The notes beneath the pieces are model-generated. The model searched no databases and had not been told where the DNA came from. It was given only the letters and a program-made list of their open reading frames with translations. DNA of 14,415 nt. It comes from Bact-19 sp038319215. Lineage in GTDB: Bacteria; Bacteroidota; Bacteroidia; Bacteroidales; ML635J-15. The translations under genes were made by a program, and so were the position numbers. How positions within the stretch are numbered: the stretch's first letter is position 1; every line of letters begins with the position of its first letter. Shown one piece after another: positions 1 through 8,359 of the stretch. The DNA lies in contig JBBQCZ010000105.1 in the NCBI GenBank assembly GCA_038319215.1, positions 1 through 14,415 on the forward strand. The letters are read 5' to 3'.

Positions 1-2
1 CA

Positions 3-683
3 TTTATTGTAATAGAAGGACTAGACGGTGCGGGAAAATCTACCCAGATTGAATTACTTAAAGAATATTTGAACAAGAAGAACAAAGAATTTGAGTTTAT
101 TCATTTCCCAACAACAGATTCTCCAGTATTTGGGGATATGATTTCTCGATTTTTGAGAGGAGAATTTGGCAGTCTTGATCAGGTTAATCCTTATTTGGTA
201 GCCTTGCTATTTGCTGGCGACAGGTTTAACATGTCGGCAGATATTAAAAAATGGTTGGCTGAAGATAAACTTGTTGTTAACGACAGATATGTGTATTCTA
301 ACATTGGTTTTCAATGTGCTAAGATGAAAACTCAGGAAGAAGCAGATGAGCTTTTTGATTGGATTTTTGATCTTGAATTCAATTATTTTAAAATTCCTAA
401 ACCTGACCTAAGCATTTTTCTAGATGTGCCTTTTAGTTTTACAAAAAAACGATTAACAGAAAACCGCGAAGGCAAAGATCGTGAGTATTTACAAGGAAAG
501 ACAGACATACACGAGGCTAATCTAGATTTCCAAAAAAATGTAAAAGAGACATATCTTAAAGCCATTAGCAAAGATAAAAACTTTATCAGAATTGATTGTA
601 CCGACAGCGATGGAGAGATGTTACCAGCTAAAATTATTTCTGATAAGATAACAATTGAGATTGAAAAACGTTCTATAATTTAA
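3..683 (+). CDS. tmk: Thymidylate kinase (dTMP kinase), 5' end outside the window
   Basis: Phosphorylates dTMP to dTDP with ATP, a cytoplasmic step in dTTP synthesis. The frame is open from the first bases of the window, so the start codon lies just upstream; the TTG at 69 is an internal leucine, not a start. Counting from the codon at 3, the P-loop GLDGAGKST is at residues 6-14, FPTT at 35-38, AGDRF at 71-75 and the DRY motif (NDRYVYSN) at 93-100. An arginine- and lysine-rich LID segment (REGKDREYLQGK) lies in the second half. The visible 226 residues plus a very few missing ones make it slightly longer than many bacterial Tmk proteins. The next gene starts 21 nt after the TAA, so tmk probably heads or belongs to the long operon that follows. 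The identification is firm because all the diagnostic motifs are present in order. Confidence 0.95.
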   Translation, partial: FIVIEGLDGAGKSTQIELLKEYLNKKNKEFEFIHFPTTDSPVFGDMISRFLRGEFGSLDQVNPYLVALLFAGDRFNMSADIKKWLAEDKLVVNDRYVYSNIGFQCAKMKTQEEADELFDWIFDLEFNYFKIPKPDLSIFLDVPFSFTKKRLTENREGKDREYLQGKTDIHEANLDFQKNVKETYLKAISKDKNFIRIDCTDSDGEMLPAKIISDKITIEIEKRSII

Positions 684-704
684 ATTACTAAAATTGAAGC
701 AGAT

Positions 705-2255
705 ATGAAAGTATTAAGAAACTTTAGCCGATTACTTGTTGGGCTTATTTTTATTTTTTCGGGTTTTGTTAAAGTGGTTGATCCTCTAGGTTCTGCCTAC
801 AAATTTATTGACTATTTTGAGGCTATGCATCTCAATTTTCTTGGTGGTGCGGCGTTGGCCTTAGCAATAATAATGTCGGTCGCCGAACTTGTTATTGGGA
901 TAGCATTAGTTTTTAATTTGGTGCCAAAACTTGCATCATGGGGTGTGTTGCTATTTATGGGATTTTTCACTCCGCTGACATTATGGCTAGCAATTGCTAA
1001 TCCTGTAAGCGACTGTGGCTGTTTTGGCGATGCATTAATTCTAACAAATTGGCAAACATTTTACAAAAATCTAATCATTCTTGCTTTTGTTGCCATAATA
1101 TTCCTAGCTCGAAAAAAATATAAACCTGCTTACAATCCATTTTTTCAATGGACTTTAGGGATATTATTTACTATTTCTGCAGTTTTAGTGTCGGTTTATT
1201 GTTTAAGAAATCTTCCAATTATTGATTTTAGACCTTATCATATTGGAGCTAGTATTCCCGAAGGCATGAGTGTTCCCGAAGATCAATTGCAGAATAAAGA
1301 TATTTATAAAAGTACATTTATTTACGAAAAAGACGGAAAACAACAGGAATTTACGCCAGAAAACCTACCGGATTCTACTTGGAAGTTTGTTGATGCTAAA
1401 CATATACTTGAAAAAGAAGGATACAAACCACCTATTCACGATTTTACTATCGAGCCTGTTTTTTTACCAGGAATAAGTCCTGAGCCTATCGAGCCTGTTT
1501 ATGTAAATCTTTATGATGCAGAATTTATTTACTCTAAAGCTAAAGACACTGTTACTTATTTTGCAGATAATTTACCCGATAACACTTGGAAATTTGAATC
1601 AATAATTTGCGAAGCAGATATAAATATTGAGCTTATAGATATTGTTTATTTAAGCCCTGATGGGACAGAGGAAAATTTCAAACTCGACAAATTACCTAGC
1701 TCCGACTACGTTTTTCTAGATGCCATTTACCCAGAACAAGAAGACGTAACGGCTGTTGCTTATGGTGAAGATATTGCTCCATCAGTTTTGGAAGATGATT
1801 CTTATTTCTTCATAATGGTAATGCTGGATGTTAATAAAACTAATAAAAAATATCTTGAAAAAATCAATAAAATTGTTGAGTTTTGCAAAGAAAAAGATTA
1901 TAAATTCTATTGTCTTACAGCTTCAAACACTGAAGATATTTCTGCTTTTGTTAAAGAAAATAAACTTAGTTTCGACTTTTACAATACCGATCCAATTACG
2001 CTTAAAACTGTAGTTAGATCAAACCCAGGCTTACTATTACTAAAAAATGGGGTAGTCCTTAACAAATGGGCAGGACGGAATATTCCAAGTACAGAAAAGC
2101 TGACACGCGATTTAAATGCAACATCTATCACAGCGCATCTAGATGTACAAACCAATTACCTTATAATAATTTACATTTTATCAGTTTTATTATTTATGTC
2201 TTTATTTCAGATATTATACAACTGGTTAATAAAAAACAAATACGTTAATAATTAA
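705..2255 (+). CDS. DoxX/MauE-like membrane protein with thioredoxin-like domain (BT_3928-type)
   Basis: A 516-residue inner-membrane protein. Residues 1-135 hold about four hydrophobic helices of the DoxX/MauE type, with the family-style motif DCGCFGD at 103-109 (Cys104 and Cys106), and another membrane helix follows at about 146-167. Residues 200-340 contain three diverged repeats of the form Tyr-x-x-x-Gly ... Leu-Pro-(Asp/Ser)-x-x-(Trp/Tyr)-x-Phe, near 204-230, 273-299 and 312-339. Residues 363-470 look thioredoxin-like, with NPGLLLLKNGVV at 440-451 giving a possible cis-proline (Pro441), but there is no CxxC. A final membrane helix is at 484-504. Proteins of this layout sit beside tpiA in Bacteroides (BT_3928 family, from memory), and tpiA starts 9 nt downstream here. 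A role in envelope redox or electron transfer is a guess from the DoxX/MauE relationship; no reaction is established. Confidence 0.8.
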   Translation: MKVLRNFSRLLVGLIFIFSGFVKVVDPLGSAYKFIDYFEAMHLNFLGGAALALAIIMSVAELVIGIALVFNLVPKLASWGVLLFMGFFTPLTLWLAIANPVSDCGCFGDALILTNWQTFYKNLIILAFVAIIFLARKKYKPAYNPFFQWTLGILFTISAVLVSVYCLRNLPIIDFRPYHIGASIPEGMSVPEDQLQNKDIYKSTFIYEKDGKQQEFTPENLPDSTWKFVDAKHILEKEGYKPPIHDFTIEPVFLPGISPEPIEPVYVNLYDAEFIYSKAKDTVTYFADNLPDNTWKFESIICEADINIELIDIVYLSPDGTEENFKLDKLPSSDYVFLDAIYPEQEDVTAVAYGEDIAPSVLEDDSYFFIMVMLDVNKTNKKYLEKINKIVEFCKEKDYKFYCLTASNTEDISAFVKENKLSFDFYNTDPITLKTVVRSNPGLLLLKNGVVLNKWAGRNIPSTEKLTRDLNATSITAHLDVQTNYLIIIYILSVLLFMSLFQILYNWLIKNKYVNN

Positions 2256-2264
2256 AAGTTCGAT

Positions 2265-3026
2265 ATGAGAAATAAAATAGTTGCCGGAAACTGGAAGATG
2301 AATACCATGTTGACCGAAGGTGAAGATTTAGCAAAAAAAATAAATGAGTTTATGGCGGAATATGATGCCAGACAAGATACTAAAGTAATAATTGGAGTTC
2401 CATTTACTCATATCGACAGAATTGTAAATGCTGTAGATCAAACAAAAATTGGCGTATCTGCTCAAAATTGCTCGCAGTACGATTCGGGTGCATACACTGG
2501 AGAGATTTCGGCTTCAATGATTAAGGCAATTGGCGCTCAATATGTAATTGTAGGTCACAGCGAAAGACGTCAATATTTTGGTGATACAGCTGAAATTATT
2601 GGTATAAAGCTCGAAAAATTGTTCAAAAATGAATTATTGCCAATTTTTTGCTGTGGCGAAAGTTTAGACGAAAGAATGGATGAGCAACATTTTGAGGTAA
2701 TAAAATCACAGCTTATCAATTCCTTAGTAAAAGTAAATAAAGACAATATTTTAAAAACTGTTATAGCGTACGAACCTGTTTGGGCTATTGGAACTGGACA
2801 AACTGCCACTCCAGATCAGGCACAAGAAATGCACGCTTTTATTCGCAGTACACTTGCCGAATTATATGGAAAGTTAGTTTCTGAGGAAATTAGTATTTTA
2901 TATGGGGGAAGTGTAAACGCTGCTAATGCATCGGAACTTTTTGCTTGCAAGGATATTGATGGTGGACTTGTTGGTGGAGCTTCGCTAAAAATAGAAGATT
3001 TTAAAACAATTATTAAATCAATTTAA
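2265..3026 (+). CDS. tpiA: Triosephosphate isomerase
   Basis: Interconverts dihydroxyacetone phosphate and glyceraldehyde 3-phosphate in glycolysis and gluconeogenesis, as a cytoplasmic TIM-barrel dimer. The 253-residue length is normal for the family. Catalytic residues are all visible: Asn9 and Lys11 in GNWKMN (8-13), His98 in GHSERR (97-102), and Glu170 in AYEPVWAIGTG (168-178). The phosphate-binding segments LYGGSVN and GGLVGGASL are near the C-terminus. The ATG at 2265 is chosen because it immediately precedes the conserved N-terminal strand and lies 9 nt after the previous stop. The TAA is directly followed by the ATG of prmA with no spacer, which suggests coupled translation. Confidence 0.98.
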   Translation: MRNKIVAGNWKMNTMLTEGEDLAKKINEFMAEYDARQDTKVIIGVPFTHIDRIVNAVDQTKIGVSAQNCSQYDSGAYTGEISASMIKAIGAQYVIVGHSERRQYFGDTAEIIGIKLEKLFKNELLPIFCCGESLDERMDEQHFEVIKSQLINSLVKVNKDNILKTVIAYEPVWAIGTGQTATPDQAQEMHAFIRSTLAELYGKLVSEEISILYGGSVNAANASELFACKDIDGGLVGGASLKIEDFKTIIKSI

Positions 3027-3851
3027 ATGAATTACGTAGAAGTTGTAATAAATATACCTGAAGAAAAAGCTGCATTATCGGAAATTATTGTTGCATTTTT
3101 GGCAGAACAGGGTTACGAAAGCTTTTCGGAAGAAAGAGAAAAACTACTTGCTTATGTTTCCGAAGATGTTTATGATGTTGAAAACACCGATATGCTTTTG
3201 AAGTCATATAATTTAAAATATACAGTAAATATTATTGCTCAGCAAAACTGGAACGAAGAGTGGGAGAAAAATTTTGATCCAACTGTAATTGATGACATTC
3301 TCACAATCAAAGCTCCGTTTCATAAAGAAGAATTTAATACTACTCATACAATAATTATTGAACCAAAAATGTCGTTTGGCACTGGTCATCATGCTACAAC
3401 TCACATGATGTGCAAATTGATGGCAGAGTACGATTTTTCAGAATCTAGAGTTCTCGACTATGGTTGTGGAACTGGTATTTTGGCAATTTACGCATCAATA
3501 CTAGGAGCAACAGATGTAATTGCAGTAGATATAGATGAGTGGTCTTACGAAAACACTCTGGAAAACGCTCAAAAAAATCAAATTGCAAATATTACTGCTA
3601 TTAGAGGCGACATTAAAGCGGTTCCAGAGTTGAAATATGATTTTATTTTTGCTAACATAAACTTAAATGTTCTGAAGAAAGACATTCCTGTTTTAGCTGA
3701 ATACATGAACAAAGCCTCAGTTTTATTTCTTAGCGGGTTCTTAATAAACGAATTACCGCAGATTGAAAAGGTTTGTTCTGATAATGGTTTGCTTTTTGTA
3801 AAACACATGGAAAGAGACAACTGGGCAGGTTGTATTTTTAATAAAAACTAA
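3027..3851 (+). CDS. prmA: Ribosomal protein L11 methyltransferase
   Basis: An S-adenosylmethionine-dependent enzyme that methylates amino groups of ribosomal protein L11. The 274-residue protein has the expected two-part structure: a substrate-recognition domain at about 1-85, then a class I methyltransferase domain. PrmA signatures are MSFGTGHHATT (115-125), the SAM-binding loop DYGCGTG (144-150), the acidic strand end AVDID (166-170), and the FANINLNVL motif (208-216) that corresponds to the catalytic N-x-x-L region. The start codon abuts the tpiA stop, and the stop codon is separated by only 2 nt from the next gene. The family call is secure. Actual methylation of L11 in this organism is inferred from the family. 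Confidence 0.95.
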   Translation: MNYVEVVINIPEEKAALSEIIVAFLAEQGYESFSEEREKLLAYVSEDVYDVENTDMLLKSYNLKYTVNIIAQQNWNEEWEKNFDPTVIDDILTIKAPFHKEEFNTTHTIIIEPKMSFGTGHHATTHMMCKLMAEYDFSESRVLDYGCGTGILAIYASILGATDVIAVDIDEWSYENTLENAQKNQIANITAIRGDIKAVPELKYDFIFANINLNVLKKDIPVLAEYMNKASVLFLSGFLINELPQIEKVCSDNGLLFVKHMERDNWAGCIFNKN

Positions 3852-3853
3852 TT

Positions 3854-6800
3854 ATGAAAAAATTATTAGCAGCAATATTACTCTTAGCATCTTCTCAGTT
3901 TGTATTTTCGCAAGTTTTCCCTGAAGATCCTGCAAAATTTATTAAAACTTTTGATCAAGAACTGGGATATACAGGTGAAGTTCGTGAGGGAGCTAAAAGC
4001 ATTTCAAAGGAATTTGGAGATTTTTGGGAGACTGACAGTCTTACTACAGATGAAAAAAAGTCTTTCATTAGTACAGTTAATTTGATGGCTTCGAAAGGAT
4101 GTAAAGGCTACCCAGACTTTGTTTGCTTCGCTGATAATGCAATGAATTTTAACCGCAAGAGATTTGACCGCGGGCAATATCAGATTTACGAAAAAGCTAT
4201 GATCGACATGCTGAATGATGGTAAAAGACCCAAACTCAGCGATATTTCCGATTATTTGCTCACTATGAATGCTTTAATGGCAAAAAATATTATCTCTAAA
4301 GGTGCAAGAACTTATTGGAAAGCTGAAAATAGTTCCTTTTTGATAAAGTACGACAAAGGGATAAAAATTGTTTTCAACAATATCAATCTTATTGGGTATC
4401 AAGGTGTTGACTCTGTGAAAATTTACAAAACGGATGGCGAATATTTTCCTGTTAAAAACTCATGGAAGGGAAAAGGGGGCATTGTAAGTTGGGAAAGAGT
4501 TGGATACGGACTCGACAGTATATCTGCAAAATTGGGAAACTACAATATTGACATGAGAAATATTACATACACTGCCGACTCGGTTATTTTTACAAATACT
4601 ATGTTTTTTAAGCAACCGATGATGGGAAAAATCATCGACAAAGCTGGAAATCTTGACAATCCAGTAAAATCCGATTATCCAAAGTTCACATCATACAATC
4701 AGCATTTTGCATTAAAAAACATTGTGCCTGGTATCGATTACGAAGGTGGTTTTAGTATTGCAGGAAGTAGTTTTATTGGATCCGGCACAAAAGAAGAACC
4801 TGCAAAAATGAAAATCACAAAAAGTGATACTATTACATTTACAGCTTATTCTAGAACCTTCTACATCGACAATCAGAAGATAGTTTCTGACAATTGCGCG
4901 ATAGTTTTAAAAATGGGGCAAGATTCTATTTATCATCCTCATCTTTCATTTAGGTTTAACAACGATAAAAACTTTTTGGAATTAATCAGAACAAAAGAAG
5001 ACATGTCGAAAGTGAACTTCACCAATTCATATCACGCAATGACAATGGATTTTACATGGATGCGTTGGTATATCGACAAATATAAGATAGAATTTTCGAT
5101 GATTAAAACTCCAGGTGTACCAAATGAGGTTATGTTTGAATCATCAAATTATTATCGCCAGGACAGATATCGTGAAATACAAAAAAGAGATCCTCAGAAC
5201 CCACTAGAGGTCGTCACAGGATTTGTTAGTGCTTGGGCAGGATATCCAGAATTTTATCTTAGCGATTTGGCTAAATATATGGGATATAGTCCGGCTCAGG
5301 TTGTACAAATGGTTCTTAACCTTGCTTATCGTGGATTTTTAAGTTATGATACTGAAACTGAATTTATTAAAGTTTATCCCGAAGCTTGGCGATTTTTGGA
5401 AGCTCATCGCAAAACAAAAGACTCGGATGTAATTCAGATTCACAGTAAAACAGACGCCGACATTTCAAATGCAGAATTAAGCTTACTTAACTTCGATTTA
5501 AAAATTGATGGAGTTGAATTTATTCACTTATCCGACTCGCAGAATGTAAAAATATATCCAATAGACAAAAAAATAACTGTTAAGAAAAACAGAAATATGA
5601 TGTTTAATGGTACTATTCAAGCTGGTCAGTTTTATTATTATGGTAGTAATTTTAAATTTGACTACAACCGTTTTATGATTGAGCTTAACCAATGTGATTC
5701 GATGAAGATGGTTGCCGAAACCGACTTTATGGACTCTGAAGGAAAGTATAAACCAGCTATTGTTAGAAATAAACTGGAACAGATAAATGGAGAATTCTAC
5801 ATTGATGAACCTATGAATAAATCGGGCAAATCTGATTTTGACGAATATCCTAAATTTAATTCAAAATCGAAAACATACGTGTACTTCGACCGACCTGATG
5901 TTTACAATGGGGCATACAAAAGAAATGAGTTTTATTTTGAAGTCGATCCTTTTGAAATGGATAGTATTAAAGGTTATTCTCGTGATAATTTAAAATTCAA
6001 GGGAACTCTGTATTCTGGAACTATCTTCCCTCCGATTAAAGAGACTTTGGTTCTTCGTAAAACCGATTTTTCTCTTGGCTTTAACACCCAAACAAGCCCT
6101 GTTGGATTACCATTATATGGCGGAAAAGCTACATACTGGCACGAAATAGACCTTAGCAATCAAGGACTTAGAGGTTCGGGAAAAATTGATTATATAGCTT
6201 CTAATATTAACGCCGATTATTTGTTGTTTTTCCTCGACCACATGGAAGGACATTCTGAAAATTTCGAAATTAAAAAGCAAAGTTCGCCTATTGAGTTCCC
6301 ACAAGTTTTAGGTAATGACAATACGTTAAGATGGAATGTGGAAGATGATGATTTCTTCATTAAAAAAGACACTGTAGATTTTAAAATGTATGAAAATCAG
6401 GCTATCCTCGACGGAGATTTAAATCTTACTTCTACAGGTTTAATGGGTAGCGGAATTATGCATATTGACAAAGCAAAAATTACATCTAATCAATTTAAAT
6501 ATAAATCAGACATTGTAGATTCCGACACTGCCGATTTTGACTTATACACAATAAATATTTTAAATACAGATTTTGAATCCGACAATGTTAATACACATAT
6601 AGATTTTAAAGAGCGTAAAGGAGTATTTAGAACTAATGGTGAAAAAACTATTTGGACTTTTCCTAAGAACAAGTATATAAGCGAAATGAATGAAATGACT
6701 TGGTATATGGATAAAGACGAGCTTGCAATTAGTGCAGATACAGACGTGCTTGCTAAGCTTGAAAACGCAGATCCGAATATAAGTCCAAATGAGTGGGAAG

Positions 6801-8359
6801 ATATATTCCTTGAAGGTCCAAAATTTACATCTGTGCATCCTCGACAAGATTCGCTTTCGTTTGTAGCACCAAGAGCTAGATACGATTACAAAGAACATAT
6901 TATCTATGCCGAAGGAGTTAAATTTATTAGAGTTGCAGATGCTACAATTTACACCGACGATGGCAATGTGACTATTGAACCTGATGCGGTATTACGACCA
7001 TTAAGCAATGCCAAAATTATTGCAAATGCAACTACTCGTTATCATACCGTTTATAATGCTGTTGTTAGCATTTATGGAAAAAAGAGTTATACTGCTTATG
7101 GCGACTACGACTATATTGACAACACAAAAAACCCTCAAACTATTCATTTAAATAAAATTTCGGTCGATGCATCGGGTCAAACAATTGGTTCGGGAAATAT
7201 TGCAGAACCCGACAATTTCAACATTTCTCCATATTTTAAATTTCAAGGAGAGGCAAAATTTTATGCTAATAATCCTAATTTAGAATTTACTGGTGGTGCT
7301 AAAACTGTTGAAGAATGCGACACATCTGCTTCAAATTGGATAAAGTTCAAGAGCTTTATTGACCCTGAGGATGTTTATATTCCGGTTGATTCAATGCCAA
7401 TGAACATTAATAATTCACGTTTAATTGCGGGATTAGTGTTATCGAATTCGAATGTTGTTTACCCTTCATTTTTAGGAAAGAAAAGGAATCAATATGATCA
7501 GGTTCTATTTCAGTCGGATGGGTTTTTATATTACGACCAAGAGGAAGGAAAATATATTATTGCATCTAAAGATAAAATTGCTGAACCAGATTTACCAAGC
7601 AATCTAATACGTATTCACAAAAATATTTGTAATGTTTATGGTGAAGGAAAATTCAATTTTAGCAACGATTTTGGTTTGTTTAAACCTAATGCAATTGGCA
7701 ATTTCCTTTTTTATCCTGAAACCGACACAACCGATTTTAACCTTACAATGGTTTTAGATGCATATTTTAATGAGAGCGCTACCAAAATGATGGCCGAAAG
7801 AATAAATGCTACACCCGGATTAGTTGGTATTGACATGAGGGATGAAGTTTTTGAAAAGGCATTGGTTGAATATTTGGGTACAACAAAAGCAGATGAATGG
7901 TTTTCAAACATGAGCTTAGGCAATTATAACAAGTTTCCTAAAGAGCTTAATGATAAAATTATTCTTACCGACATTTTATTTAACTGGCAAAATTCTCTTA
8001 ATTCTTTTGTACATTATGGACCGATAGGAATTGCAAACATTGGCAAAGAACAGGTAAATAAGTATGTTTTCGGATTTATTAGAATTGAAAAATCGCGTCG
8101 TGGCGATGTGTTTGAGATGTTGCTTGAACCAAATGCCAATACTTGGTATTATTTTAAATACAGTGCTGGTACGTTTAGTGCTATTTCATCTGACGAGAAC
8201 TACAATCAAGTTGTTTACGATACAAAGCCTGGACAAAGAGAAAAGAAAGAAAACGGTATTATGTATCAGTTTGGACTTGGTAGTTCTACATACATGAAGA
8301 GATTTAAAAAAGAAATGTATAATTACTTTAAAATTGATGAAGCGATTGAAACAGAATAG
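3854..8359 (+). CDS. Giant exported protein (1501 aa), beta-rich, function unknown
   Basis: I do not recognise a characterised function. The N-terminus MKKLLAAILLLASSQFVFSQ is a good signal peptide, with likely cleavage between Ser19 and Gln20, as is common in Bacteroidota. No lipobox and no further membrane helix is evident, so a periplasmic or surface location is likely. The first ~150 mature residues look helical. Much of the rest is rich in beta-strand patterns with alternating hydrophobic residues. Two clear internal repeats start with (D/N)L(S/T)xxGLxGSG at 766-806 and 857-897, and related strands with a Gly-Thr core lie at 582-611 and 713-743. The segment around 1018-1060 (YAEGVKFI...) recalls LptA/OstA-like beta folds, but this is only an impression. 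Residues 469-499 look like a small helix-turn-helix. The C-terminal ~170 residues are mixed alpha/beta. The 3' end overlaps the next, lipoprotein gene by 23 nt, suggesting that the two work together. Confidence 0.85.
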   Translation: MKKLLAAILLLASSQFVFSQVFPEDPAKFIKTFDQELGYTGEVREGAKSISKEFGDFWETDSLTTDEKKSFISTVNLMASKGCKGYPDFVCFADNAMNFNRKRFDRGQYQIYEKAMIDMLNDGKRPKLSDISDYLLTMNALMAKNIISKGARTYWKAENSSFLIKYDKGIKIVFNNINLIGYQGVDSVKIYKTDGEYFPVKNSWKGKGGIVSWERVGYGLDSISAKLGNYNIDMRNITYTADSVIFTNTMFFKQPMMGKIIDKAGNLDNPVKSDYPKFTSYNQHFALKNIVPGIDYEGGFSIAGSSFIGSGTKEEPAKMKITKSDTITFTAYSRTFYIDNQKIVSDNCAIVLKMGQDSIYHPHLSFRFNNDKNFLELIRTKEDMSKVNFTNSYHAMTMDFTWMRWYIDKYKIEFSMIKTPGVPNEVMFESSNYYRQDRYREIQKRDPQNPLEVVTGFVSAWAGYPEFYLSDLAKYMGYSPAQVVQMVLNLAYRGFLSYDTETEFIKVYPEAWRFLEAHRKTKDSDVIQIHSKTDADISNAELSLLNFDLKIDGVEFIHLSDSQNVKIYPIDKKITVKKNRNMMFNGTIQAGQFYYYGSNFKFDYNRFMIELNQCDSMKMVAETDFMDSEGKYKPAIVRNKLEQINGEFYIDEPMNKSGKSDFDEYPKFNSKSKTYVYFDRPDVYNGAYKRNEFYFEVDPFEMDSIKGYSRDNLKFKGTLYSGTIFPPIKETLVLRKTDFSLGFNTQTSPVGLPLYGGKATYWHEIDLSNQGLRGSGKIDYIASNINADYLLFFLDHMEGHSENFEIKKQSSPIEFPQVLGNDNTLRWNVEDDDFFIKKDTVDFKMYENQAILDGDLNLTSTGLMGSGIMHIDKAKITSNQFKYKSDIVDSDTADFDLYTINILNTDFESDNVNTHIDFKERKGVFRTNGEKTIWTFPKNKYISEMNEMTWYMDKDELAISADTDVLAKLENADPNISPNEWEDIFLEGPKFTSVHPRQDSLSFVAPRARYDYKEHIIYAEGVKFIRVADATIYTDDGNVTIEPDAVLRPLSNAKIIANATTRYHTVYNAVVSIYGKKSYTAYGDYDYIDNTKNPQTIHLNKISVDASGQTIGSGNIAEPDNFNISPYFKFQGEAKFYANNPNLEFTGGAKTVEECDTSASNWIKFKSFIDPEDVYIPVDSMPMNINNSRLIAGLVLSNSNVVYPSFLGKKRNQYDQVLFQSDGFLYYDQEEGKYIIASKDKIAEPDLPSNLIRIHKNICNVYGEGKFNFSNDFGLFKPNAIGNFLFYPETDTTDFNLTMVLDAYFNESATKMMAERINATPGLVGIDMRDEVFEKALVEYLGTTKADEWFSNMSLGNYNKFPKELNDKIILTDILFNWQNSLNSFVHYGPIGIANIGKEQVNKYVFGFIRIEKSRRGDVFEMLLEPNANTWYYFKYSAGTFSAISSDENYNQVVYDTKPGQREKKENGIMYQFGLGSSTYMKRFKKEMYNYFKIDEAIETE

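Noticed and set aside
69..71. TTG as start of the thymidylate kinase
   Set aside because: The frame is open upstream and already encodes the P-loop GLDGAGKST, so this TTG is an internal leucine codon.
6560..6898. Reverse-strand open frame inside the giant exported gene
   Set aside because: It lies wholly within a well-supported coding region, shows no family resemblance, and is a shadow of the AT-rich coding strand.
8334..8336. TTG as start of the GWxTD lipoprotein
   Set aside because: The next codon is an ATG that gives the same signal peptide, so ATG 8337 is the simpler choice.
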